From the NCBI GenBank assembly GCA_002686705.1, contig NYYH01000023.1:14174-44526 (forward strand): a stretch of 30,353 nucleotides of DNA, in the 5' to 3' direction. Position 1 is the first letter of the stretch. The number at the start of each line of letters is the position of its first letter. This document shows positions 14,982 through 22,838 of this stretch, piece by piece. The translations under genes were made by a program, and so were the position numbers. The notes below the pieces were generated by a model that worked only from the letters and a program-made list of their open reading frames with translations, ran no database searches and was not told where the DNA came from. This stretch comes from Bacteroidota bacterium. GTDB lineage: Bacteria > Bacteroidota > Bacteroidia > Bacteroidales > F082.

Positions 14982-15380
14982 ATGTTTGAAAAGCTCATTT
15001 CTGAAGTAAAGTATAAATTTAGTCGAAGCAGTGGTCCTGGTGGACAATCGGTAAACAAAGTATCAACTCAGGTGGAATTATTGTTTGATATTGATAGTTC
15101 AGTTTTCCTTTCTGACAAGGAAAAAATAATAATTTCGGAAAAATTAAAGAACAGAATTACCAATGATGGAATTCTTGCCCTAAAATGTGACGAAACACGC
15201 AGCCAATTAAAAAATAAGGAGTTAGTACTCCAAAGGTTTTTAAAGCTGGTAGAAGAAGCCTTAAAGCCTGAGAAAGAAAGAAAACCAACAAAGCCAAGTC
15301 CGGCATCCAAAGAAAAGCGACTTAGGAATAAGAAGATTCAATCGGAAAAGAAAAAGGATAGAAAAATTACAGATGATTAA
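14982..15380 (+). CDS. arfB: Alternative ribosome-rescue factor ArfB (YaeJ)
   Basis: A 132-aa peptidyl-tRNA hydrolase of the ArfB/YaeJ/ICT1 family that releases nascent chains from ribosomes stalled without a stop codon. The catalytic GGQ motif is Gly20-Gly21-Gln22 in SRSSGPGGQSVNKVSTQVEL, as in release factors. There is no codon-recognition domain. The C-terminal tail from about residue 97 is highly basic (RKPTKPSPASKEKRLRNKKIQSEKKKDRK), which in E. coli ArfB threads into the empty mRNA channel. Length is close to E. coli ArfB (140 aa). It is divergent from rarA. Confidence 0.96.
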   Translation: MFEKLISEVKYKFSRSSGPGGQSVNKVSTQVELLFDIDSSVFLSDKEKIIISEKLKNRITNDGILALKCDETRSQLKNKELVLQRFLKLVEEALKPEKERKPTKPSPASKEKRLRNKKIQSEKKKDRKITDD

Positions 15381-15403
15381 CTAAATTGACTTTTTCATCC
15401 AAA

Positions 15404-16453
15404 TTAATTATGCATCACTCGGGCTTTTTCAATAAACACGACCTTTACTAATTGTTCATCATTAATAATATTATAGAACTCATCTAAATATTTAATAACC
15501 CGTTTTTTAACTTTTTTATTTAGAAGTTCAGAATTTTCGAACAATTGATAAATATCAGCTTTTTTATTATTGAATGTTTTAATGGTTTGATAAACTATTT
15601 CCGGATCCTTTTTAAACCCACGATAAAGTCTATCGGTAACTTTTTCCAAATTAAACTGAGGATGTGGAACTGCATAATTTGGCAATACTAATCCACACAA
15701 ATCAAAATCATAAGGGATTGCAATTGGTGGTGATTCATGATTGCTATCACCCATCAGTTTAATATTATGTTTCTTGTAAGCCGAATAATCAAGGTTTCCA
15801 ATCATATATTGAAACATATCCATCAAACAGGCATGAGTAGCATTTAGACGCATTGGATGAATCTTAATAGATTCTAGCTCGATTGCATTTAAACGCTTGG
15901 CCAGATGTTTATCTTTTTCAATAAAAAAAGCAAACTTTTCAATTGGCCCTTTTTTACTATTACTATAAACATAAACTATTTTTGCTTGCCTTACTTTAAA
16001 AGAGCTGTCGGTTAATATGTTAAATGCCTTATAAATTAGATATTCAAGAATTATATATTGCTCATTTGCATTAGCTTTTTGACAATGAGTTACAAGTTTT
16101 ATGGTGCGCTGCTCATCAAATACAGTGTTCGAAGTTTCTTTCTTAGGGAATCTTAACCGTAAGGGTGAAAATTTGCAAACATCCTCGTCCCGACGTGCAT
16201 GACCACGTGTTCTGGTTTTCAATTTAATATCCTTGATTTTCCCGTTGTTATCAGCCATGGAAATCTTGGCAGGAAAATATGTAGAGTCATCTGTAACAGA
16301 AAAAACGGTAGTAAAGTCAGCTTCTAATCTTAGGTTTAACATTTCTTCAGATTGAAATAATGGCTTTGGTTCATTTACATTACTTTTCTGAGCCTGAACA
16401 TTTCCAATAAAAATTAATCCCAGCAGTATAATTAATGAAACTAGTTTATTCAT
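15404..16453 (-). CDS. Secreted protein resembling CotH-type kinases
   Basis: A 349-aa exported protein from the chosen start at 16453, which gives a clean signal peptide (MNKLVSLIILLGLIFIGNVQAQ). An upstream ATG at 16492 would add 13 residues before it and is less likely. The second half carries FQYMIGNLDYSAYKKHNIKL, followed by PPIAIPYDFDLCGLV and TDRLYRGF. The spacing of 'GNxD...HN' and 'PYDFD' resembles the catalytic and metal-binding segments of CotH kinases and other atypical protein-kinase-like folds. I assign the similarity by eye only. The early part (VFSVTDDSTYFPAKISM, RTRGHARRD) also fits the beta-rich N-lobe of such proteins. It is convergent with arfB and monocistronic. Substrate and activity are unknown. 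Confidence 0.6.
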   Translation of the reverse strand: MNKLVSLIILLGLIFIGNVQAQKSNVNEPKPLFQSEEMLNLRLEADFTTVFSVTDDSTYFPAKISMADNNGKIKDIKLKTRTRGHARRDEDVCKFSPLRLRFPKKETSNTVFDEQRTIKLVTHCQKANANEQYIILEYLIYKAFNILTDSSFKVRQAKIVYVYSNSKKGPIEKFAFFIEKDKHLAKRLNAIELESIKIHPMRLNATHACLMDMFQYMIGNLDYSAYKKHNIKLMGDSNHESPPIAIPYDFDLCGLVLPNYAVPHPQFNLEKVTDRLYRGFKKDPEIVYQTIKTFNNKKADIYQLFENSELLNKKVKKRVIKYLDEFYNIINDEQLVKVVFIEKARVMHN

Positions 16454-16709
16454 ACTAATTAATAAATAGGTGTTCTTGAAATAGTTATTCATAAAATAAT
16501 AGAATATAACAAGTAAAGTAATTATCTAAAAATATGACTCACAGCATCAAAAGTACAAATAATAATTCCATATATGTAAGGAAATGCGTTTGTCAGGAAA
16601 ACATCAAACATAAGTCGAATTTTTGAGTAACCAGGGCCTATTGATATAGAAAATTTGTAGTATTACTTAATATTCTTTTTACTAAATTGCCTCCCATAAA
16701 TATAAAACC

Positions 16710-17120
16710 ATGAAGCTATTAATGATATACTGCACTAAATTTGCTTTTGATCCTACAATACAAACACTTGAGGAGTTTCCTGAAGTGAAAGAAGGAGGTC
16801 GGTACAATGATATGTTAGTTGCGTTTATTCATGCCGAAGCACATGATGAAGAGAATGCAGTTGGCGTTGAAAGAAAATTGATCAAAAACCTGAAATGGGC
16901 TGCGAAAAAGAATAATACTAATAAAGTACTATTACACTCATTTGCCCATCTCGCAGAAACAAAAGCAGATCCTCATTTCACAAAAGAAATATTTGATAGG
17001 GCAGAGGCTAGGATGAAAAATGCTGATTACGAATGTTACCAAACTCCTTTTGGATATTTTCTGGATCTGGATATCCAGGCACCTGGAGTTTCACAGGCCA
17101 GAATTTTTAAAGGATTTTAG
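16710..17120 (+). CDS. Free-standing ThrRS-type editing domain protein
   Basis: A 136-aa protein that matches the archaeal threonyl-tRNA synthetase N-terminal editing domain (tRNA-Thr_ED, a DTD-like fold), which removes wrongly attached L-serine from tRNA-Thr. Telling segments are the N-terminal strand MKLLMIYCTKFAFDP, then VLLHSFAHLAETKADP and TPFGYFLDLDIQAPG, which parallel 'YPYAHLS', 'LASP' and 'TPFGWYKxFxIxxKGHP' in archaeal enzymes. No catalytic or anticodon-binding synthetase domains are attached. Bacterial ThrRS carries a different, unrelated editing domain, so this protein would add a second, trans-acting proofreading route or act on another aminoacyl-tRNA (inference). It is a single gene with no clear partners. 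Confidence 0.8.
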   Translation: MKLLMIYCTKFAFDPTIQTLEEFPEVKEGGRYNDMLVAFIHAEAHDEENAVGVERKLIKNLKWAAKKNNTNKVLLHSFAHLAETKADPHFTKEIFDRAEARMKNADYECYQTPFGYFLDLDIQAPGVSQARIFKGF

Positions 17121-17280
17121 TTGCTGGTATTATATTTACTCTACCCTATAATTATTATAAGTTACAGAATTTTAGGAAGTCGCGCCATTAGTTTATAATA
17201 TAGTTCATGTAACATTTTTTAACAATTTATGTAGAATATAGTCGATTTAATATTGTTTATTTGTAGAATATTAAAATTTA

Positions 17281-17664
17281 ATGTTTAGGAAAATATCACA
17301 TATAATCTTCGCAATATTGTTGTTAATAACAACGATGGGATTCTCTGTATCTAAACATTACTGTGGTGCACGGTTAATTGAAGTATCTATAAATTCTACG
17401 ATTGAACCATGTTGTGAAGATGGTGGGACATCAGGCTGTTGCCACGATGAAACGGAATACTATAGATTTGATAAAAATTTCGTAGGCCCAATTATTATTG
17501 AGGATAATAAAATTACCGACATTGATATTCTGTTTCCTTCTCTATTCATATGTTTATTGAACGAGCCGGTGATGATTGAAAGTGAAATATTAAATTTCGC
17601 TGAATCACCGCCACCGCTCACCTTACATACCAAATTATCTTTGTTTCAGACATATCTGATTTGA
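17281..17664 (+). CDS. HYC_CC_PP family small exported protein
   Basis: A 127-aa protein with an N-terminal signal peptide or anchor (residues about 6-22). It is marked by His26-Tyr-Cys28 (SKHYCGA), the pairs Cys44-Cys45 and Cys53-Cys54, and a late triple proline at 110-112 (ESPPPL). That series defines the Bacteroidota HYC_CC_PP family, small proteins often coded next to heavy-metal RND exporters. Five cysteines and several His and Asp residues could bind copper or a similar soft metal in the periplasm, but this is an inference. It is the first gene of the metal-efflux locus, 117 bp before the RND pump gene, and is probably co-transcribed with it. Confidence 0.8.
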   Translation: MFRKISHIIFAILLLITTMGFSVSKHYCGARLIEVSINSTIEPCCEDGGTSGCCHDETEYYRFDKNFVGPIIIEDNKITDIDILFPSLFICLLNEPVMIESEILNFAESPPPLTLHTKLSLFQTYLI

Positions 17665-17781
17665 TATTCTATTTATTGATTGATGAATTGTAATCGTCAA
17701 TAGCTTTTGGCTATATGATGAGTTACATTCTGAATTTATTGTTTTTAAGCAATACGTACATCAATTATAAATTGAATAGAT

Positions 17782-20700
17782 ATGTTAAACAAAATAATTA
17801 GATTCTTTTTAGAGAATAAACTGGTAACCATACTAATTATTCTTGTGTTTATCGCATGGGGCATAGTAACCTCACCATTTGGTTGGGATACTGCATTCTT
17901 ACCGAGTGATCCGGTACCTGTAGATGCAATACCTGACATCGGTGAGAATCAGCAAATAGTATATACTGAATGGCCAGGCAGATCTCCGCAAGATATCGAA
18001 GACCAGATATCCTATCCATTAACAACAGCATTGCTGGGAATGCCAGGAGTGAAAACTATTCGCAGCAACTCCATTTTTGGTGTTTCAAGTATTTACATAA
18101 TTTTTGAAGATGATATAGAGTTCTACTGGAGTCGTACCCGGATATTAGAAAAGCTAAATTCATTACCGGCAGGAACACTTCCTGATGACGTTAGTCCTGC
18201 ATTGGGGCCTGATGCAACAGCTCTTGGTCAAATATATTGGTACACACTTGAAGGAAGAGATAAAGATGGTAATCCTTCCGGTGGATGGGACCCACACGAT
18301 TTAAGAACTATTCAGGATTTTCACGTTCGATATGCATTAACTGCAGCATCGGGAGTTGCAGAAGTAGCATCAATAGGAGGATTTGTTAAAGAATATCAGA
18401 TTGATATAGATCCCAATGCTATGAAGGCTCACGGTGTAAATGTAGCTCAAATAATGGCTGCCGTGAAGAATAGTAATCTGGATATAGGTGCCAGAACCAT
18501 TGAGTTTAACAGGGTTGAATATCTGGTAAGGGCATTAGGATATATCGAGAATCTTGAGGATTTAGAGAAAAGTGTAGTTGCTGTACGAAACAATGTACCG
18601 ATCAGACTGAAAGATGTTGCCAAAATTAATTTCGGGCCTGCAACACGAAGAGGAGGGCTTGACAAAGGAGGATCGGAAGCAGTAGGAGGAGTTGTAGTAG
18701 CACGTTATGGTACCAATCCATTGGAAGCTATCGAAAATGTAAAGGCTAAAATTGCTGAAATAGCCCCAGGTTTACCTGCAAAGACTTTAAAGGACGGAAC
18801 AATTTCTAAAGTTACGATTATACCATTTTATGATAGAACCGGATTAATAAAGGAGACTCTTGGAACCTTGGAGGAGGCTATCTCACTTGAATTACTCATT
18901 AGTATTCTTGTAGTTATTGTCCTTGTACTGAATCTAAGAGCATCTTTTTTAATTTCCAGTTTGTTACCCATGGGTGTATTGTTGGCATTTATTCTAATGC
19001 GCTTATTAAATGTTGATGCTAACATTGTTGCATTATCAGGTATTGCCATTGCTATTGGAGTAATGATAGATGTGGGTGTGGTTTTTACGGAGAACATAAT
19101 CCGGCATATTCAAATGCCTCACAATGTTGGGGCAAGAGGTAAACAATTGCTAAATGTTGTTTATGATGGTACCGTTGAAGTATCTGGAGCAGTTCTCACA
19201 GCTTTGGCTACGACAATAATTAGTTTTTTACCTGTATTTGCAATGGAGGCGGCTGAAGGAAAACTGTTCAAACCACTTGCATATACCAAAAGCTTTACCA
19301 TGATAGCTGCTTTGCTAATTGGCTTAATTATCATTCCAACCCTTGCTAATCTGATTTTCTCTATACGATTCGATAAAAATAAGTACAAGAAATTATGGGG
19401 TTTACTCCTAATTATAATTGGTATATTAATTACTCTAACCACTGGTTATTATGTTGCTCTGGCTATAACAGCGTATGGCGTAACCAATTTGTTCTCTGAA
19501 AAGTTAGCCAAGTTGAATGGGTCATTAGATAACATTATAAATATTGCTATCACAGTAATAGTTGTCGTATTTTTTCTTGCAAAAGAATGGATGCCGTTGG
19601 GTGCTCAAAATTCTCTAATGGCAAACTTATTATTTGTAATAGCAATTGTTGCAACTGTATTAGGTGCTTTATCTGCTGTAGTGTTCTTTTACTCAAGAAT
19701 TTTACGGTGGTGTTTGAATAACAAATGGAAATTTCTGACTGTTCCAATCTTCATTGTAGCATTTGGAATAACTAGCTGGCAAGGTTTCAACAACCTGTTT
19801 GGTTTCATGCCTGAATTCATCAAAAAATCAAGTATATATAAAAATCTAGACATATCACTACCGGGTATTGGGAAAGAGTTTATGCCTTCTTTAGATGAAG
19901 GTTCTTTTTTGCTGATGCCCACTACTATGCCACATTCTGGAATTGAAGAAAATATTGAAGTAATTCGTATTCTTGATAAAAGAGTTAATGCTATTCCCGA
20001 AGTGGAGAACGTAGTAGGCAAATGGGGTCGTGTAAACTCTGCTCTTGATCCTGCACCAACATCCATGTTTGAAAACCTAATCAATTATAAATCAGAATAT
20101 ATACTTGATGAATCAGGACGTAGAATGCGCTTTAAAGTAGATGGAGATGGAGCTTTTATTTTAACTGACAGTAGTGTTTATAATCCGGCAATAGATGATT
20201 TTCGTGTGATTGATAAAGAATCCCTTACTATTGATAAGAACGGAGAGTATTTCAGGCAATGGCGCGAAGAAATAAAGTCGCCGGATGATATTTGGAACGA
20301 AATAATCAGCCAATCCAGTATTCCAGGTTTAACATCTGCACCTAAGTTGCAACCTATTCAAACTCGTCTGGTAATGCTTCAAACAGGTATGAGGGCACCT
20401 ATGGGGATAAAGGTGTTTGGACCCGATTTGGCAAGTATTGAGAAAGTTGGCTTCGAATTGGAAAAACTTTTAAAACAAGTTGAAGGTGTACAACCTATGG
20501 CTGTGTTTGCAGATAGAGTAGTAGGTAAGCCATATCTTGAAATGGAAATTGACAGGGACGCAATTGCGCGGTATGGTTTATCGGTTAAAAACCTACAGGA
20601 TGTACTCAGTAGTGCTATTGGTGGAATGCAATTAACAACTACTGTTGAAGGACGTGAGCGCTTTCCTGTTCGTTTAAGGTATGCAAGGGATTACAGGGAT

Positions 20701-21588
20701 AATCCTGAAGATTTAAAAAAGATACTAATTCCAACTCCATCGGGTACACAAATACCTTTAGGAGAATTAATGACTATTACCTATACACGTGGTCCCCAAA
20801 TGATTAAAAGTGAAAATACCTTCCTTGTGGGTTATGTTATTTTTGATAAGAAAGATGGATATGCCGAAGTAGATGTGGTTGAAAATGCACAAGAATATCT
20901 CGATAAAAAACTAGAAACAGGTGAATTTGAGTTACCTGCTGGAGTTAGTTATGTATTTACCGGTAATTATGAAAATCAGATAAGGGCCACTAAGAGGCTG
21001 ATGATTGTAATTCCAATCTCTTTGATAATAATTTTTCTGATACTTTACTTTCAATTTCGGTCTGTTACATCTACAACACTGATTTTTACAGGTATAATTG
21101 TGGCGTTATCGGGAGGATTTATTATGCTTTGGCTTTATGGTCAGCCTTGGTTTTTGAATGGTAATGTTGCTGGTATGAATCTTAGAGATTTGTTCCAGGT
21201 GCATACTATTAATTTAAGTGTTGCAGTTTGGGTTGGCTTCATTGCTCTTTTCGGAGTTGCAACTGATGATGGTGTACTGATAAGTACATACATAAAACAG
21301 TTGCAGGATAAGCACAAACCAGGTAATGTAAAAGAGGTGAGAGCATTAGTCCTTGAGGCTGGAAAGAAAAGGGTTCGTCCCGCAATTATGACCACTGCAA
21401 CTACCATAATTGCGCTATTGCCAGTATTAACTTCTACAGGAAAAGGAGCAGACATTATGATACCAATGGCCATTCCTTTATTTGGAGGTATGACGATTGA
21501 GGTATTAACCATATTCGTAGTTCCGGTGCTTTATAGTATGTGGCAGGAAGGCAGAGTAAAAAGAGAATTAAAGAAACTTAAAGTATAG
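17782..21588 (+). CDS. cusA: CusA/CzcA-type heavy-metal RND efflux pump
   Basis: A 1268-aa RND proton antiporter of the heavy-metal (HME) class. It begins with MLNKIIRFFLENKLVTILII and has the periplasmic motifs VDAIPDIGENQQIVYTEWPG and SIFGVSSIYIIFEDD. The TM4 motif GIAIAIGVMIDVGVVF contains the proton-relay Asp. Met712 (LLMPTTMP), Met762 (PTSMFENL) and Met865 (TRLVMLQTG) align with Met573, Met623 and Met672 of E. coli CusA, the Cu(I)/Ag(I) site, and the first two keep the same 50-residue spacing. It is about 220 aa longer than CusA. Extra membrane segments lie at about 530-640, and an insert of about 55 residues lies near 770-830. The channel gene starts 4 bp after its stop. Copper or silver is the best guess for the substrate. 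Confidence 0.93.
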   Translation: MLNKIIRFFLENKLVTILIILVFIAWGIVTSPFGWDTAFLPSDPVPVDAIPDIGENQQIVYTEWPGRSPQDIEDQISYPLTTALLGMPGVKTIRSNSIFGVSSIYIIFEDDIEFYWSRTRILEKLNSLPAGTLPDDVSPALGPDATALGQIYWYTLEGRDKDGNPSGGWDPHDLRTIQDFHVRYALTAASGVAEVASIGGFVKEYQIDIDPNAMKAHGVNVAQIMAAVKNSNLDIGARTIEFNRVEYLVRALGYIENLEDLEKSVVAVRNNVPIRLKDVAKINFGPATRRGGLDKGGSEAVGGVVVARYGTNPLEAIENVKAKIAEIAPGLPAKTLKDGTISKVTIIPFYDRTGLIKETLGTLEEAISLELLISILVVIVLVLNLRASFLISSLLPMGVLLAFILMRLLNVDANIVALSGIAIAIGVMIDVGVVFTENIIRHIQMPHNVGARGKQLLNVVYDGTVEVSGAVLTALATTIISFLPVFAMEAAEGKLFKPLAYTKSFTMIAALLIGLIIIPTLANLIFSIRFDKNKYKKLWGLLLIIIGILITLTTGYYVALAITAYGVTNLFSEKLAKLNGSLDNIINIAITVIVVVFFLAKEWMPLGAQNSLMANLLFVIAIVATVLGALSAVVFFYSRILRWCLNNKWKFLTVPIFIVAFGITSWQGFNNLFGFMPEFIKKSSIYKNLDISLPGIGKEFMPSLDEGSFLLMPTTMPHSGIEENIEVIRILDKRVNAIPEVENVVGKWGRVNSALDPAPTSMFENLINYKSEYILDESGRRMRFKVDGDGAFILTDSSVYNPAIDDFRVIDKESLTIDKNGEYFRQWREEIKSPDDIWNEIISQSSIPGLTSAPKLQPIQTRLVMLQTGMRAPMGIKVFGPDLASIEKVGFELEKLLKQVEGVQPMAVFADRVVGKPYLEMEIDRDAIARYGLSVKNLQDVLSSAIGGMQLTTTVEGRERFPVRLRYARDYRDNPEDLKKILIPTPSGTQIPLGELMTITYTRGPQMIKSENTFLVGYVIFDKKDGYAEVDVVENAQEYLDKKLETGEFELPAGVSYVFTGNYENQIRATKRLMIVIPISLIIIFLILYFQFRSVTSTTLIFTGIIVALSGGFIMLWLYGQPWFLNGNVAGMNLRDLFQVHTINLSVAVWVGFIALFGVATDDGVLISTYIKQLQDKHKPGNVKEVRALVLEAGKKRVRPAIMTTATTIIALLPVLTSTGKGADIMIPMAIPLFGGMTIEVLTIFVVPVLYSMWQEGRVKRELKKLKV

Positions 21589-21592
21589 AATC

Positions 21593-22825
21593 ATGAAGAA
21601 GTATAGTATACTAATCGTAATGCTCTTATTGCTGATTTCTTCATTGGTTTCGGCACAAGATGAGTTAAATATATATTTGCAAACAGCGGCAAAGAATAAC
21701 CCGGGACTAAAGGCAAAATTCAACGAATATATGGCAGCGTTGGAAATTGCCCCCCAGGTTAAAGCACTACCCGATCCCAACATCGTATTTGGGTATTTCA
21801 TTCAGCCGGTTGAAACAAGAGTTGGTCCTCAGAGATTCAAAATATCTGTAGCACAAATGTTCCCTTGGTTTGGTACTCTAAAATCGAAAGAGAATGCTGC
21901 TGTTCAACAGGCAAAGGCCAAATATGAAGTTTTTGAAGATGCCAGAGCCAGCCTGTTTAATGAGGTCAGGTCAAACTATTATAACCTCTACTTCAATAAA
22001 AAGGCTATTGACATCACAATCGAAAACATCGAAATACTTGTCATTTTTCAAAAATTGGCTACTATAAAAGTGGAAGCAGGAATAGTGTCAGCTGTTGATG
22101 AATACCGAATAGAAATGGAGATTGGAGATTTAGAAAACCAACTAGCCCGATTAAGGGATAATCAATTTGTACTGGAAGTGATGTTTAACAAACTACTGAA
22201 TGTTGATTATGATAATGAGGTGTTAATTCCTGATATATTATGGGAAAGTGATTTTAACTTTTCGAGGCAAACTGCTTTAGACTCCATTCGAACTAGTAAT
22301 CACCAATTATTGAGCATTAATTTTCAATCAATCGCTTTAAGCTATAAACGTGATGTAGCCAGCAAGATGGGTAATCCTGGTTTTAGTTTAGGTTTGGATT
22401 ACATAGCAATAGGAAAAGGTGATAACAATCTGGCCGGAACAGATGCTTTTATGTTTCCAAAAGTGGGCATAACAATACCTCTCTACCGCAGTAAATACAA
22501 GGCAATGGTTCAAGAAGTCATCTATCTGGAAGTTGCCAAGGAAAATGAGAAAATCGAAAGGACAAATGTTCTGGAAGTACTTTTTGAGAATTGGTGGAAA
22601 GAATACCGAGATGCAGAGAGGAGAGTCCAACTGTATTTTTCACAATCGGCCTTAGCTCATAAAGCATTGAATTTGCTTGAAACTCAGTATGCTACTGGAA
22701 ATAGTAACTTCGAAGAGGTATTACGAATGGAACGTAAAGTACTTAAATATAATCTTGAATTGGAAAAAGCGCGAGCCGATAAGCAGGCAGCCATTTCATT
22801 CATCACTTATTTAATGGGAAATTAA
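21593..22825 (+). CDS. TolC-family outer-membrane efflux channel
   Basis: A 410-aa outer-membrane protein of the TolC/CusC class, with a signal peptide at 1-21 (ending SSLVSAQ). The mature protein is mostly long amphipathic helix, such as ENAAVQQAKAKYEVFEDA and, near the end, LETQYATGNSNFEEVLRMER, in the two-fold repeat plan of the family. PDPNIVFGYFIQPVETRVGPQ near residue 60 is the typical start of Bacteroidota heavy-metal channel proteins. There is no lipobox. It would form the exit duct of the tripartite pump with the gene before it and the adaptor after it. Spacing is 4 bp to the pump gene and 13 bp to the adaptor gene. Confidence 0.92.
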   Translation: MKKYSILIVMLLLLISSLVSAQDELNIYLQTAAKNNPGLKAKFNEYMAALEIAPQVKALPDPNIVFGYFIQPVETRVGPQRFKISVAQMFPWFGTLKSKENAAVQQAKAKYEVFEDARASLFNEVRSNYYNLYFNKKAIDITIENIEILVIFQKLATIKVEAGIVSAVDEYRIEMEIGDLENQLARLRDNQFVLEVMFNKLLNVDYDNEVLIPDILWESDFNFSRQTALDSIRTSNHQLLSINFQSIALSYKRDVASKMGNPGFSLGLDYIAIGKGDNNLAGTDAFMFPKVGITIPLYRSKYKAMVQEVIYLEVAKENEKIERTNVLEVLFENWWKEYRDAERRVQLYFSQSALAHKALNLLETQYATGNSNFEEVLRMERKVLKYNLELEKARADKQAAISFITYLMGN

Positions 22826-22838
22826 TAAAATAGAAATC

